A stretch of DNA of 64,000 bases from Pseudanabaena yagii GIHE-NHR1 (GCF_012863495.1 NZ_JAAVJL010000001.1:682001-746000); one strand, 5' to 3'; shown: positions 1 through 10,089, counted from the first letter of the stretch. A program made the numbers and translations. Notes: generated from the letters alone by a model not told the origin.

Positions 1-2194
1 TAGAAATTCCAAGCTAATTATCAAGCAAATTATTGAATGGGCATTAATTATTGAAAGATTAGTAGAGTGTGACGAATTAATTGAAATAATTCAAGACTCA
101 ATTTGCGGTGATGCAAGGTTTATTTTAGAAAAAATCCAACAAGATTTAACTGAGGAGATTTTACTTGAATTTATTCAAACTTATCAATCTGAAGAGTGGT
201 TAAGGTGGGACTTCGCAAAAAGTTTAGTACTAATTTCTAACAATATACAAACTCAGAAATTAGCAATAAAAGAAATTATTGACTTGATGAATAATTCTGA
301 ATGTAAAGATATGCGTTTGGCATCTATAGAAAGTTTAGGATATCTAATAGATGACTTAGAAGAGCTAAAATCTATAAATATTGATAATGAAATTAAAAGA
401 TTAATAGTCTATGCTCTTATTGAGCTAATTCAGGACTTAAAATGCGAATCCACCTGTACAGAAGCTGCAAGAGTATTAAGTGGAATAATAACTGATGATG
501 AAAAAAACATAGTAATTTTATGCTTAATTGATTTGATGAAAAAAGCAACGTATGAGGAAACTATTAGTCAAGCAGTACAAAGCCTACAAGAAATTGCTAC
601 TGACAGTAATAGCAAAATATTTGCAACAAAACACCTCATAAATTTAATAAACAAAACAGAAGATGAAGATATTCTCAGAAATGTTATATACAGTTTAGGG
701 ATAATTGCGAATGATGATGAAAGTCGAAAGCTTGCATTGCCTTGTCTTATTCAACTATTAGACGAATTAGAAGACGAATGGTTGGATATTGCTATTATAG
801 ACAGCTTAAGACAAATAGCTATTGATCATAGTAGTAAGCAATCTGCAATCATAAAACTGCTATTTCTAATAAGAGCATCTAAAGATAATGGAATAGTAAT
901 TTTTGCGGCAAATAATTTAGCTTTAATAAGTACTGATAATGATGAAAAAATGTTTGCTTTGTCTACAATTATTAATTTGATAAAAACATCAATCGATGAA
1001 GATGTTAAAAGTTTAGGGGCTTGGAGTTTGGGTAATATTGCTTGTGATAGTGATAGCAGAGCAATATCAGTGCAAGTGCTAATTAGTCTTATAGATAAAT
1101 ATCAAGATGATTCTGATCTAAGTGATGTGGTTGAAAGTTTAATATTAATTGCTGAAGATAGTAACTTTAATCCTTTAGTACTACCAGCGATTTCTAAAAT
1201 AATTAAAAAAACTAATAACGATGTAACACTTGAGCTTATAGCTAATAGGATAGTACGCATTGATACTGATAAAGAAGGTAAAAAAAATATAGTATCTTCA
1301 TTGATTGAAATCATCAATAAATCCGAAGATGAATATACAAATTGGCAAGCGATTAGGAGCTTAAAAAAGATTGCAAATGATAGCGAGATGATGGAATTTG
1401 TAGGGCTAGAGCTTATTAGTCTTTTACAAAAAACTAATTGCCAATCTACGCTTAAAAATATTGCTAGATGTTTAGGTAATGTATCCATAAATATAGAATG
1501 TAAAAATTTAGTAATATCTACTCTTAATAAGTTATTTCTCGAATCTAATGGAGAAGACATAGGTGGGAGTACTTTATGGCAATTAGGAAATCTTTTAAAA
1601 GACACATCCTCAGAACTTTCACAATCTATAGTTGCTAATTTCAGCAATAAACTTACTTTTGATAACTACAAAGAAAATATTGTTAAATATAAGGATTATT
1701 ACAATACAGTTTGGTGCTGCGCTCAAAACATGAGCTATCCAGCTTTCTACAAAGCGTGGCATCTCTATCGCAATTTAGAAGGTCAACTCATGGATTGCGA
1801 AGCCATACAAAAAGAACTTGATCGCAATACTGATCATCCCGAAATACGCCGTTTAGTTGTCGATATCTGCCAACTCGAACAAGAAAGCGATCCTAATGTA
1901 ATCGCCGAAGAAATCGCTATCAAAATCTTTGACTCGTTAGGGCGTGAGATTCCAGAAATAAATCGTGTCTCTAACCTGAAGCGCGAACTAATTAACCTCA
2001 AGCGCGTTCTTGGTGTTGAGAAATTAGCGATCGCCCTTTATGGCAAAAATGCTAATGAGGCGATTAATCGACTCTGCCAAAACCTAATAACAGATTCAAT
2101 CCACATATATCCATTCACAGGAGAAAAAAGTACACAACAACTCACAAAGGAAGTCAAAGCTTGGCTTAGAAGAATTAACTTAGAATACAACTAG
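1..2194 (+). CDS. NACHT-associated HEAT-repeat protein, C-terminal part (5' end outside window)
   Basis: The reading frame is open from base 2 with no stop, so the gene enters from the left; the ATG at 287 is internal. About 500 residues are HEAT/armadillo-like helical repeats of roughly 42 residues with a recurring Leu-Ile-x-Leu-Ile/acidic/Ser-Leu-x-x-Ile-Ala pattern. The last 170 residues (from about 1690) contain CAQNMSYPAFYKAWH followed by a Glu/Asp-rich helical segment, the tail I associate with cyanobacterial NACHT-domain NTPases. The family includes STAND-type signalling ATPases, some of them anti-phage. The NTPase domain is not in view, so this is inferred from the tail. The HEAT part is very A+T-rich, while the tail has normal composition and a cgatcgcc HIP1-like site, suggesting a variable sensor region joined to a conserved end. 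Confidence 0.75.
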   Translation, partial: RNSKLIIKQIIEWALIIERLVECDELIEIIQDSICGDARFILEKIQQDLTEEILLEFIQTYQSEEWLRWDFAKSLVLISNNIQTQKLAIKEIIDLMNNSECKDMRLASIESLGYLIDDLEELKSINIDNEIKRLIVYALIELIQDLKCESTCTEAARVLSGIITDDEKNIVILCLIDLMKKATYEETISQAVQSLQEIATDSNSKIFATKHLINLINKTEDEDILRNVIYSLGIIANDDESRKLALPCLIQLLDELEDEWLDIAIIDSLRQIAIDHSSKQSAIIKLLFLIRASKDNGIVIFAANNLALISTDNDEKMFALSTIINLIKTSIDEDVKSLGAWSLGNIACDSDSRAISVQVLISLIDKYQDDSDLSDVVESLILIAEDSNFNPLVLPAISKIIKKTNNDVTLELIANRIVRIDTDKEGKKNIVSSLIEIINKSEDEYTNWQAIRSLKKIANDSEMMEFVGLELISLLQKTNCQSTLKNIARCLGNVSINIECKNLVISTLNKLFLESNGEDIGGSTLWQLGNLLKDTSSELSQSIVANFSNKLTFDNYKENIVKYKDYYNTVWCCAQNMSYPAFYKAWHLYRNLEGQLMDCEAIQKELDRNTDHPEIRRLVVDICQLEQESDPNVIAEEIAIKIFDSLGREIPEINRVSNLKRELINLKRVLGVEKLAIALYGKNANEAINRLCQNLITDSIHIYPFTGEKSTQQLTKEVKAWLRRINLEYN

Positions 2195-2206
2195 GAGAAC
2201 AAACCG

Positions 2207-2416
2207 ATGAACACCGCCAAACTCAGAATGCAAGGCAACGAACAACTAGCCATATTACCAGACGGCTTCCAACTAGTCGGCGAAGAAGTCTACATCAAAA
2301 AAGTCGGCAATGCGATCGTCCTTATCCCAAAAAACAACCCTTGGCAAACCCTTTGGAACAGCCTCGATCTCTTCTCAGATGACTTTATGGAAAGTAGAGA
2401 ACAACCTCCATTGTAA
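2207..2416 (+). CDS. vapB: VapB-type (AbrB/MazE fold) antitoxin, orphan
   Basis: 69 residues starting 12 bases after the preceding stop with an aggag ribosome-binding site. The pattern (LRMQGNEQLAILPDGFQL, then VYIKKVGNAIVLIPK, then NPWQTLWNSLDLF with an acidic tail) is that of SpoVT/AbrB-fold VapB antitoxins, which bind DNA as dimers and neutralise a PIN-domain VapC nuclease through the C-terminal tail. The expected vapC gene follows but is reduced to a stump (2437-2481), so this antitoxin appears to have lost its toxin. Confidence 0.75.
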   Translation: MNTAKLRMQGNEQLAILPDGFQLVGEEVYIKKVGNAIVLIPKNNPWQTLWNSLDLFSDDFMESREQPPL

Positions 2417-2436
2417 GAAAGAGAGGAACTATTCTC

Positions 2437-2481
2437 ATGAAATATATGCTCGATAATGTTATGACAGAAGAAATACAATGA
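2437..2481 (+). pseudogene. vapC remnant (first codons only)
   Basis: A 14-codon frame, MKYMLDNVMTEEIQ then stop, sits exactly where vapC should start, 20 bases after the vapB stop and preceded by gagaggaac. PIN-domain VapC toxins commonly begin MKYMLDTNI, so the first six residues match and the rest is gone. The next gene starts inside its stop codon (atga). Best read as a toxin deleted down to its 5' end; chance similarity of six residues cannot be excluded. Confidence 0.5.
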
Positions 2482-2807
2482 ATACCTCAACAATTGCCCC
2501 ACTTACCGCATTACCCAAAAATCTCCCCCTTTATGGCGCGATCGCCATAACCCTACAAGACGGAGTAATGATCTTTCGCGCATCGCAAAACATACAACAA
2601 CGCATCGAGAACTTACTCGACAAACGTGAAGAAGCTCCACTCACTGAAACAGAAGAACAAGAACTAGATGATTTTGCAGCGATCGATGACTATCTCAGTT
2701 TTGTAAATCGGATGATTCGCAATAACTTTCTTATGACAAGTGAATCATCACTAGCAAAAGATTGGCTTAGCGAAGAAGAAAATGAAGCATGGAAAGACTT
2801 ATCCTGA
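2478..2807 (+). CDS. Antitoxin-like cyanobacterial protein
   Basis: 109 residues, starting at an ATG that overlaps the stop of the vapC stump. The centre is highly charged (IQQRIENLLDKREEAPLTETEEQELDDF) and the end is WLSEEENEAWKDL, a tail typical of small cyanobacterial antitoxins that sit directly upstream of a nuclease toxin. No toxin follows: the overlapping frame from 2789 yields only a 24-codon peptide. I recognise the tail but not a named family; the assignment rests on this and on its position in a toxin-antitoxin cluster. Confidence 0.55.
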   Translation: MNTSTIAPLTALPKNLPLYGAIAITLQDGVMIFRASQNIQQRIENLLDKREEAPLTETEEQELDDFAAIDDYLSFVNRMIRNNFLMTSESSLAKDWLSEEENEAWKDLS

Positions 2808-2870
2808 AATACCGAGCAGCTCCTAAAAGTTTACTACCACACAATCACATCAATCAAATAGAGGAACAAC

Positions 2871-3119
2871 ATGGATTACTTACTACTTCAAGAAGCAACA
2901 GCAAACTTTAATAACTTAATTAATCAAGTCAGTACAACCCATAAACCAGTCATGATTAAAGGCTCAGACAATGACGTAGTTGTGATTTCCAAAGAAGACT
3001 GGGCAGCGATCGAAGAGACTATTTATCTAAACTCCATACAGGGATATATCGACTCACTCCAAGAGGTCATGACTAGCCCCAGAAGTGAATGGGTAAATGC
3101 TCAAGAACTAGGATTGTAA
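2871..3119 (+). CDS. yefM: YefM/Phd-family antitoxin
   Basis: 82 residues preceded by gaggaac. The N-terminal half (ATANFNNLINQVSTTHKPVMI, then VVVISKEDWAAIEETIYL) is the DNA-binding Phd/YefM fold; the C-terminal helix binds and inhibits the toxin. It is followed two bases later by a YoeB toxin, the standard antitoxin-first order, so the pair should be co-transcribed and self-repressed by the complex. Confidence 0.9.
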   Translation: MDYLLLQEATANFNNLINQVSTTHKPVMIKGSDNDVVVISKEDWAAIEETIYLNSIQGYIDSLQEVMTSPRSEWVNAQELGL

Positions 3120-3121
3120 TC

Positions 3122-3382
3122 ATGTGGGAAGTTATCCTCAGTAAAAAAGCCCAAGAAGATTTAAAAAAATTGAAAAGTATTGGACTTTTTGATAAAACCA
3201 AAGAGCTAGTTGCCATACTCAGAGAAAATCCATTCACAAATCCACCACCTTACGAGAAATTAGTCGGGAATTTGCAAGGCTTCTACTCAAGGCGTATAAA
3301 CATCAAGCATCGCTTGGTATATCGCGTAGTTAAAGAAAGCAATACTGTTGAAGTTTTGCGAATGTGGTCACATTACGAATAG
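3122..3382 (+). CDS. yoeB: YoeB-family ribosome-dependent mRNA endonuclease toxin
   Basis: 86 residues from the ATG at 3122, two bases after the yefM stop; a longer frame to 3089 would run into yefM and is not used. It shows the YoeB pattern: SKKAQEDLKK, NPFTNPPPYEKLVG, YSRRINIKHRLVYRV and a C-terminal HYE, where the last His and Tyr are part of the RelE-fold active site. Known members cleave mRNA at the ribosome A site. All key segments are present, so the toxin looks intact. Confidence 0.92.
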   Translation: MWEVILSKKAQEDLKKLKSIGLFDKTKELVAILRENPFTNPPPYEKLVGNLQGFYSRRINIKHRLVYRVVKESNTVEVLRMWSHYE

Positions 3383-3386
3383 ATTT

Positions 3387-3827
3387 ATGAAACCATTAAC
3401 CGTAGAAATTCCTGAACCATTGCAACAAAAGCTGATTGCGATCGCCAATCAAAGCAATGTCACCGTTGAGAGCTACATACTCGGCGTTCTAGATCGTGCT
3501 GCGGAAGTACCTAATCATTCCATAGGCACACCACTCAAAACACTAATTGAAATCCAAAATATACTCACTGAGCTAAAACCCGAACTAACAGATAAATATC
3601 ACGTTAGCCAACTGGGAATCTTTGGCTCTTACGCTAGAGGTGATTACAACTCAGCCAGTGATATAGATATCCTAGTGGAATATGCTCAGAAACCAAGCTT
3701 ATTTGACCTAATCGAGCTAAAAGACTACTTAAGCGATCGCCTCCAAATGAAAGTCGATTTAGTCACAAAAGAAGGACTCAAGCCTCAAATCAAAGAAAAA
3801 ATCTTAGCAGAGGTCATCTACCTATGA
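3387..3827 (+). CDS. mntA: MntA-type nucleotidyltransferase antitoxin with an N-terminal helical extension
   Basis: 146 residues from the ATG at 3387. Residues about 70-146 form a minimal nucleotidyltransferase ([20 protein letters not shown], the GSx10DxD signature of MNT antitoxins that AMPylate HepT toxins). The first 60 residues ([20 protein letters not shown] and following) resemble a ribbon-helix-helix/antitoxin dimerisation module, which most MntA proteins lack. The stop overlaps the start of the HEPN toxin (atga), indicating translational coupling. MNT-HEPN pairs are type VII toxin-antitoxin systems. Confidence 0.85.
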   Translation: MKPLTVEIPEPLQQKLIAIANQSNVTVESYILGVLDRAAEVPNHSIGTPLKTLIEIQNILTELKPELTDKYHVSQLGIFGSYARGDYNSASDIDILVEYAQKPSLFDLIELKDYLSDRLQMKVDLVTKEGLKPQIKEKILAEVIYL

Positions 3828-4171
3828 CCGAGCGTCCCCTTAACGATTTCTTGCAAGATATACTCCGAGAAATTGAAAGAATAGAACGTTTTATAGCTGG
3901 CGTAAAAAGCCTTCAGCAATTTGAGCAGGATGAAAAAACTACCTATGCAGTCATCAGATCCCTTGAGCTAATTGGCGAAGCAGTCAAAAAGATTCCGCAA
4001 TCTGCAAGGATGCAAAATCCTGAAATCCCTTGGAAAGCGATCGCAGGAATGCGCGATATTCTCATACATCATTATTGGGATGCAGACCTAGAGACAGTTT
4101 GGGATGTCACACAACAACATCTTGAACCACTAAAATCAATAATCTTAAAACTTTTAAACAGTTCAGATTAA
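3824..4171 (+). CDS. hepT: HEPN-domain RNase toxin (HepT, DUF86)
   Basis: 115 residues. The helical HEPN fold is marked by the motif RDILIHHYW near residue 85, which fits R-x4-H-x-Y: Arg and His form the RNase site and Tyr is the residue AMPylated by MntA in characterised pairs. The start overlaps the mntA stop by four bases. Family knowledge: HepT cleaves RNA, and MntA modification inactivates it. All motif residues are present, so the pair is probably functional. Confidence 0.9.
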   Translation: MTERPLNDFLQDILREIERIERFIAGVKSLQQFEQDEKTTYAVIRSLELIGEAVKKIPQSARMQNPEIPWKAIAGMRDILIHHYWDADLETVWDVTQQHLEPLKSIILKLLNSSD

Positions 4172-4204
4172 ATTAAGACAACTTATGGCAGAAGTAGCAG
4201 ATGA

Positions 4205-4255
4205 GCTTCGGCTTCGCTCAGCCCTTGGTGTAAGGTAGCTGAGCGAAGTCGAAGC
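4205..4255. repeat. Dispersed palindrome, core of a MITE-like family (degenerate copy)
   Basis: Arms gcttcggcttcgctcagc and gctgagcgaagtcgaagc flank a 15-base centre. The same arms occur at 49021-49064, 57309-57352 and 61454-61497. Here it lies between the hepT stop and the end of convergent bioB. Confidence 0.8.
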
Positions 4256-4272
4256 TGTAGTTTTTATTTAAC

Positions 4273-5256
4273 TTATCTACTTAACTCTTTAGCAGCAATC
4301 CCTAACTGATTAAACATTTCCGCATCATCTTGCCAATCTGGATTAGCAGTAGTCAACAACTTCTCACTAGAAAAGATCGAATTTGCCCCTGCAAGGAAAC
4401 ATAGCGCTTGGTCAGAAACACTAAGGCGATCGCGTCCTGCGGAGAGTCGCACAACTGCCTTAGGCATCAGAATTCTTGCCGTTGCCACCATCCGTACTAA
4501 CACTAAAGGATCGATGGGTGCGAGATCACCAAAGGGAGTTCCCTTGACAGGTGAAAGGGCGTTAATAGGAACTGATTCAGGCTGTGGGGTGAGATTTGCC
4601 AAGGTATGCAAAAGCTCAATGCGATCGCTATCAGTTTCGCCCATGCCGACGATGCCCCCACAACAAACTTGAATCCCTGCGGCGGAAACATGCTGAATCG
4701 TTTCGAGGCGATCGCGATAGGTGCGGGTCGTGATAATTTCAGGATAGAAGCTTTCAGAGGTATCAAGATTGTGATTGTAAGCAGTTAAACCTGCTTGAGC
4801 TAAGCGTTGAGCTTGATCAGGACGTAACATGCCCATAGTTACACAGGCTTCCATTCCCATACCAGCTACAGCTTCTACCATCTGTAACACCCGATCAAAC
4901 TCCTCCCCATCAGGAGCGTTACGCCATGCAGCTCCCATACAAAAACGAGTTGCACCATGCTGTTTCGCTTCCTGCGCTTGGTTAATTACTTCCTCTAGCG
5001 GTAACAAAGGGTAGCTCTCTACACCCGTTGGATAACGCGCACTCTGAGGGCAATACTTGCAATCTTCAGGACAACGCCCCGACTTAATGTTGGAAAGTGT
5101 ACACATTTGCACAGTGTCAGTTTGATGATGCTGGCGATGTACAGATTGCGCCTCAAAGATCAGAGACAACAAGGACTGATGGTAAATCTTGGTAACGGAT
5201 TCAAGTGAAATCAAGAGAGTATATATGCTTACAACATAAGAGATAGCGATCGCCAT
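4273..5256 (-). CDS. bioB: Biotin synthase
   Basis: Radical-SAM enzyme that inserts sulfur into dethiobiotin, the last step of biotin synthesis. The SAM 4Fe-4S motif CPEDCKYCPQSARY, then RFCMGAAWR, YNHNLDTS, TTRTYRDRLET, GGIVGMGET, NALSPVKGTP and RLSAGRD are all present and collinear with BioB. I start at the ATG at 5256 (327 residues) because it leaves about the normal stretch before FEAQSVHRQHH; the frame continues to 5373, but that extension overlaps a palindrome at 5329-5365 and has no similarity to BioB. Other biotin genes are not in view. Confidence 0.93.
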   Translation of the reverse strand: MAIAISYVVSIYTLLISLESVTKIYHQSLLSLIFEAQSVHRQHHQTDTVQMCTLSNIKSGRCPEDCKYCPQSARYPTGVESYPLLPLEEVINQAQEAKQHGATRFCMGAAWRNAPDGEEFDRVLQMVEAVAGMGMEACVTMGMLRPDQAQRLAQAGLTAYNHNLDTSESFYPEIITTRTYRDRLETIQHVSAAGIQVCCGGIVGMGETDSDRIELLHTLANLTPQPESVPINALSPVKGTPFGDLAPIDPLVLVRMVATARILMPKAVVRLSAGRDRLSVSDQALCFLAGANSIFSSEKLLTTANPDWQDDAEMFNQLGIAAKELSR

Positions 5257-5328
5257 TGTACTGTGAAGGAATACCGCTTTAAAGAGCGATCGCAACACTT
5301 CTTTAAATTCTCCCCCTAGAACTAAACT

Positions 5329-5365
5329 GATTTTGGGGGTGCAGCGATGCTGCACCCCCAAAATC
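5329..5365. repeat. Perfect hairpin upstream of bioB
   Basis: Arms gattttgggggtgcagc and gctgcacccccaaaatc (17 bp) with a 3-base loop. It lies in the bioB leader and falls within a spurious N-terminal extension of that frame. Confidence 0.8.
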
Positions 5366-5521
5366 GGTTGCACGACTTTAAGCTATTATTAGATATACAG
5401 GGGTAGGTGGGTATAGATTGTAGACATAAAGATTAAAGATTACCAAAATTTAATCGACTGGAATTAGTAAGAGCATTTTTCGTGGGAACCCCTCACTCAA
5501 TATTCTAAAACTGAAACTTAA

Positions 5522-8500
5522 ATGATTCCTGCACAAGAGCCACCTAATGAACTGGAGAGAGTCGCTGCTCTGCATCAGTGCAATATTTTAGATACCGAGC
5601 CAGAACAAGGCTTCGATGATATTACGCAATTGGCTGCTTATATTTGCCAAACACCAATCGCGCTGGTCAGTTTGATTGATAGCGATCGCCAATGGTTTAA
5701 ATCCAAGGTTGGTCTTACTAACACTGAAACACCGAGAGAATTAGCTTTTTGTGCCCATGCAATTCTCCAAGATGGAATCTTTATTGTTTCAGACACCTTA
5801 AAGGATGACCGCTTTTCAGATAATCCTTTAGTTACCCATTACCCAAATATTCGTTTTTATGCAGGTGTTCCCATTAAAACAGCCGAAGGCTACCCATTGG
5901 GAACTTTATGTGTAATTGATAATCAACCTCGAAAATTAAAACAGGATCAAATTGCTGCCCTCAAGGCTCTAAGTGACCAAGTTAGCTATCTCATCGAAAC
6001 TCGACGTAGCTTAAAGGAAGTTAATAACACATCCATATCCTCATCATCGATCAAAGCAAAATATCCTAAAGGCAAGTTTATTAAAAGAATTGCTTTTGGC
6101 ATTGCGATCGCAGCATCTATGGTCATCGGCATGGGCATCATTTCCTATGTTAGTTTTAGCAAGCTCCAAGAGACAAACCAAGCTTTTTTACAGCAACAAG
6201 AATCTTTAGAGATAATTAGTCGTCCTATTGATCATCTGCGTGATTTAAAAGTTGCTTTAATGCAATATTTAATTTCAGGCAACCAAGAAAGCTTAGACAA
6301 GTATCAGGACTTAACTATTCAATTAAAACAAGAATTACAAACACTTCAGATAGTATCCTCTAGCAAAAGAAAATCCCAGACATCTTTATATAGTTCTCAA
6401 AATATTGATCGTCAAAAAGAAATAACTAATTTATTAATCAAATACATCCAAAAAGAACTCGTCAGTTCAGAGGAAGCTGTACTTTTATATCAAACTAGTG
6501 GCTTTAAAGAGACACAAAAACAACTATTTGACAAAATTAACCAAAACAATTTAGATCTTGCGGATGTTCAGTTGGATCACTTAATCAATCTTGAGAAGAT
6601 GAATCTGGCAAATTGGCTCCAAAAAAAGCAAACTTCTATCACTTATGCAACAAGTATTTCTCTAATTACATTATTATCAACATTAAGTGTTCTAGGTATC
6701 CTATTTTATTCGATCTATCATGAAATTATTGCCCGTCGTCGCTTAGAAGCGAATCTTGCAAAAGAACGAGATTTTACAATTGCGGTGCTTGATACCGTAG
6801 GAGCATTAGTAATTGTTTTAGATCCCGACGGCAAAATCATTCGCTTTAACCGTGAATGTGAAAGAGTGACAGGATATCATTATGAAGAAGTTCGCCACCA
6901 AAGCTTCTACAAAATCTTCCTATTACCTGAAGATAGAGAATCAGTAAGAAATAAGATTACTCAATCTGTTCATCAGAATTTAGTTAATACCTATGAACAA
7001 TATTGGAAGACTAAATCTGGAGAAAAAAGATTAATTTCATGGTCAACCACGAATTTGCTAAGCCCAGATCATGAAATTGATTTTATTATTGGTACAGGGC
7101 TAGACATCACCGATCGCAAGCAGGTAGAAGAAGAAATCAGAATGCAGAACTGGCGATCACTGGTTTTATCACAAATCACCTTACGCATTCGTCAATCACT
7201 GAATATTAATGAAATTTTAAATACAACTGTCAATGAAGTCAGACAATTCCTCAAAGCTGATCGGGTAGTTTTCTATCAATTTAATGGTGAGTGGGAAGGG
7301 ACAGTTATCGCTGAATCGGTTGAATCACCTTGGATGCCATCAATGGGTATAGATGTCCAAGATCTATGTTTTCGTGAGGGACTATGGCAAAAATATCGAG
7401 AGGGAAATAAGGTTATCAATGATGATATTTCTAACTCAAATATGCCTGATTGTTATAAGGAATTAATGTCACAATTTCAAGTGAAGGCGAACTTAGTAGT
7501 TCCTATTCTTGAAAGTGAACAACTGTGGGGACTATTAATCGTTCATCAATGCAGTCATACCCGACATTGGCGCAACTTTGAAGTTGTATTTTTAAAAGAG
7601 CTAGCCGATCAAGTTGGTATCGCTATCTATCAAGCCACGCTCTTAGAACAAGAAACCAAACGTCGCGAACAGCTCTTTCAACAAAATATTGATTTACAAG
7701 AAGCTCGCAATGAGGCTGAAGTTGCTACGAAGATGAAAAGTGCCTTTTTAGCCACTATGAGCCATGAAATCCGTACTCCAATGAATGCCGTCTTAGGAAT
7801 GACAGGTTTACTTGCCGATACTGCACTTTCTCCGTTACAAAAAGATTTTGTAGATACGATTCGGATTAGTGGCGAAAACTTATTAACACTGATCAATGAA
7901 ATCCTTGATTTTTCTAAGCTTGAAGCTAATGAAATGGAATTAGAGGAAATCAATTTTGATCTTAATACATGTGTTGAGGAAGTCACAGATCTCCTAGCGA
8001 TGCTAGCCCAAGCTAAGGGCTTAGAACTTGCTGCACTCATTCATAAAAATGTACCGCTGTATCTATGTGGTGATGTCACAAGGTTAAGACAGTTATTAAC
8101 CAATTTAGTTAGTAATGCGATCAAATTTACAACTAAAGGGGAAGTGATTATTAAAGTTTCCCTAGTCGATGAAACGGACATAGATACTACTATTGAGTTT
8201 CGAGTTATTGATACAGGTATTGGCATCAGTGCTCCAGCACAGAAGAGGCTCTTTCAGCCATTTACGCAGGTTGATGCTTCGACGACACGCAAATATGGGG
8301 GCACAGGTTTAGGACTAGCAATCTGCAAACAAATTGTGGATTTGATGGGCGGAGAAATTGGGATTGATAGTGAGGAAGGCAAGGGTTCTCAATTTTGGTT
8401 TGTGGTTCCATTTACTAAGCAAACTGCTAGTGAGATCGCGGAACTAAAAACACGTCGTGAAACCAATCTCAAAGACATACGGGTGTTAGTGGTTGATGAT

Positions 8501-9760
8501 AATGAAACCAACTGTAAAATTTTGACCTATCAGCTTACGGCTTGGCAAATGCGGGTTGATGCTGTCCAAAATGCAGTGGATGCGATCCCCGTCCTACACG
8601 CAGCAATTGCTGAAGGCGATCGCTATCAGTTAGCAATTCTCGATATGCAAATGCCTGAAATCGATGGGGAAATGCTAGGAGCGCAAATTAAAGCTGATCC
8701 CATTTTCAATTCCCTCAAGTTGATCATGCTGACATCGATCAATCAGAAAGTTGGCTTAAATTACATCAAGGGAATTGGATTTTCTGACTATTTAGTTAAA
8801 CCCGTCAAACAATCTCGTTTACTTGATGCCTTAACCAAGGTAGTTGCAGCATCCCAGAATGAATTAGTTTACGATCCCATAGCAATTACCTCAACCGCAA
8901 GTCTGTATCCTGACAATGACAATCAAGCAATAAAGATGTCTAAGTTAAGGATTCTCATTGCCGAAGATAGTCAAATTAATCAAAAGGTTGCCTTGCATCA
9001 ATTACATAGTATTGGCTATGAAGCGGATGTTGTGGGGAATGGAAAGGAAGTTCTAGATTTATTAGAACATATTCACTACGACGTTATTCTGATGGATTGC
9101 CAAATGCCAGAGCTAGATGGTTATGAAACAACGATCGCTATTCGCAATCTCAATTCAGACAAATCTAAGACAGTGATTATTGCGATGACTGCCAATGCAA
9201 TGAAAGAGGATCGCGAACGTTGCCTCGCCTGTGGTATGGATGACTATCTCAGCAAACCCATCCGCAAAGAGGATCTCGCACAAAAGCTGTTAGAGTGGGA
9301 GATTAAGATTTTCGGACAGAATTTAATCATCTGTCCGCCTGAGAATATAATTCCAGAGAATCGCCATAGCCATAGTGAAGAGAGCCTTGCCATGCTTGCT
9401 AGCTTAGAAATTCCAGAGACTACACCTGAATCTTTGCCGTTAATTGACTGGACATATATTGATAGCATCGCTGAAGGTAGTGAAGAATTTAAGATAGAAC
9501 TACTCGAAACTTTTTGCGAATCGATGTCCGAAAATTTAATAAAGCTCGAAAAGGCGATCGCTGATAGTAATTATCGCGAACTAGAAAAGGTTGCTCATTT
9601 CATTAAAGGTTCCTCTAGTAACTTAGGTATCCCTTCAATTGCTGAGATCTCTCACGAATTAGAACAAATGGGACGCAATCAACAATTGGATAACGCAACA
9701 ATTCTATTTAACAGAATGCAAGATCTATTTGCTCAAATTCAAAAGATTTCTCTTACATAA
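5522..9760 (+). CDS. Hybrid histidine kinase with DXCF-type cyanobacteriochrome GAF, two receivers and HPt
   Basis: 1412 residues. Domain order: GAF (20-165); transmembrane helix (188-212); extracytoplasmic region; second helix (374-398); PAS (415-535); second GAF (555-710); HisKA with His748 (MSHEIRTP); HATPase (848-966; DTGIGIS, GGTGLGL); receivers with Asp1041 (LDMQMP) and Asp1192 (MDCQMP); HPt with His1359. The second GAF is bilin-binding in type: it has Cys616 in a DLCF motif and Cys644 in [20 protein letters not shown], 28 residues apart, the spacing I recall for DXCF cyanobacteriochromes such as TePixJ. Tyr645 replaces the usual His after the canonical Cys. It is probably a membrane-bound blue/green-type light-sensing phosphorelay. 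No partner regulator is adjacent. Confidence 0.9.
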   Translation: MIPAQEPPNELERVAALHQCNILDTEPEQGFDDITQLAAYICQTPIALVSLIDSDRQWFKSKVGLTNTETPRELAFCAHAILQDGIFIVSDTLKDDRFSDNPLVTHYPNIRFYAGVPIKTAEGYPLGTLCVIDNQPRKLKQDQIAALKALSDQVSYLIETRRSLKEVNNTSISSSSIKAKYPKGKFIKRIAFGIAIAASMVIGMGIISYVSFSKLQETNQAFLQQQESLEIISRPIDHLRDLKVALMQYLISGNQESLDKYQDLTIQLKQELQTLQIVSSSKRKSQTSLYSSQNIDRQKEITNLLIKYIQKELVSSEEAVLLYQTSGFKETQKQLFDKINQNNLDLADVQLDHLINLEKMNLANWLQKKQTSITYATSISLITLLSTLSVLGILFYSIYHEIIARRRLEANLAKERDFTIAVLDTVGALVIVLDPDGKIIRFNRECERVTGYHYEEVRHQSFYKIFLLPEDRESVRNKITQSVHQNLVNTYEQYWKTKSGEKRLISWSTTNLLSPDHEIDFIIGTGLDITDRKQVEEEIRMQNWRSLVLSQITLRIRQSLNINEILNTTVNEVRQFLKADRVVFYQFNGEWEGTVIAESVESPWMPSMGIDVQDLCFREGLWQKYREGNKVINDDISNSNMPDCYKELMSQFQVKANLVVPILESEQLWGLLIVHQCSHTRHWRNFEVVFLKELADQVGIAIYQATLLEQETKRREQLFQQNIDLQEARNEAEVATKMKSAFLATMSHEIRTPMNAVLGMTGLLADTALSPLQKDFVDTIRISGENLLTLINEILDFSKLEANEMELEEINFDLNTCVEEVTDLLAMLAQAKGLELAALIHKNVPLYLCGDVTRLRQLLTNLVSNAIKFTTKGEVIIKVSLVDETDIDTTIEFRVIDTGIGISAPAQKRLFQPFTQVDASTTRKYGGTGLGLAICKQIVDLMGGEIGIDSEEGKGSQFWFVVPFTKQTASEIAELKTRRETNLKDIRVLVVDDNETNCKILTYQLTAWQMRVDAVQNAVDAIPVLHAAIAEGDRYQLAILDMQMPEIDGEMLGAQIKADPIFNSLKLIMLTSINQKVGLNYIKGIGFSDYLVKPVKQSRLLDALTKVVAASQNELVYDPIAITSTASLYPDNDNQAIKMSKLRILIAEDSQINQKVALHQLHSIGYEADVVGNGKEVLDLLEHIHYDVILMDCQMPELDGYETTIAIRNLNSDKSKTVIIAMTANAMKEDRERCLACGMDDYLSKPIRKEDLAQKLLEWEIKIFGQNLIICPPENIIPENRHSHSEESLAMLASLEIPETTPESLPLIDWTYIDSIAEGSEEFKIELLETFCESMSENLIKLEKAIADSNYRELEKVAHFIKGSSSNLGIPSIAEISHELEQMGRNQQLDNATILFNRMQDLFAQIQKISLT

Positions 9761-9833
9761 AAAGATGAGTGGCGGCGCTTCGCGCCGCCACTCATCTTTA
9801 AAACCAAAGAAGCGCCGCATTGCGGCGCTTTTT
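9761..9833. terminator. Two back-to-back hairpins between convergent genes
   Basis: First hairpin: 18-bp perfect arms 9761-9778 and 9782-9799 (aaagatgagtggcggcgc). Second: gcgccgca/tgcggcgc at about 9811-9828, followed by a T-run. The pair separates the kinase from nfu and can terminate both strands. The first stem recurs at 43338-43369. Confidence 0.8.
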
Positions 9834-9852
9834 ATTAGGAATATATAGAGAC

Positions 9853-10089
9853 TTAAAAAACCTGTTCAATTTCAGCAATATCAGGGATTTCTTCCTTCAA
9901 TTTGCGCTCAATTCCCATTCTTAGAGTCATAGCAGAACTAGGACAAGATCCACAAGCACCTTGCAAGCGCAATCTCACAATTGGCCCTTCGATTTCGACA
10001 AGTTCCACATTGCCACCATCAGACATCAAATAGGGACGCAATTCATCAAGAACATTCTCAACATTATCTTTAGTTAAAGTCAAACTCAT
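9853..10089 (-). CDS. nfu: NifU-like (Nfu) iron-sulfur scaffold protein
   Basis: 78 residues, the size of cyanobacterial/chloroplast CnfU-type scaffolds that assemble and hand on Fe-S clusters. [20 protein letters not shown] leads to the cluster-binding CGSCPSS (CxxC) and [15 protein letters not shown]. It lies just downstream of sufR in the same direction, so Fe-S genes cluster here. The start matches the family and is preceded by a gggtaaaaat stretch without a strong ribosome-binding site. Confidence 0.93.
   Translation of the reverse strand: MSLTLTKDNVENVLDELRPYLMSDGGNVELVEIEGPIVRLRLQGACGSCPSSAMTLRMGIERKLKEEIPDIAEIEQVF

Noticed and set aside
5257..5373. 39-residue N-terminal extension of biotin synthase
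   Set aside because: Runs through a perfect hairpin and has no similarity to BioB.
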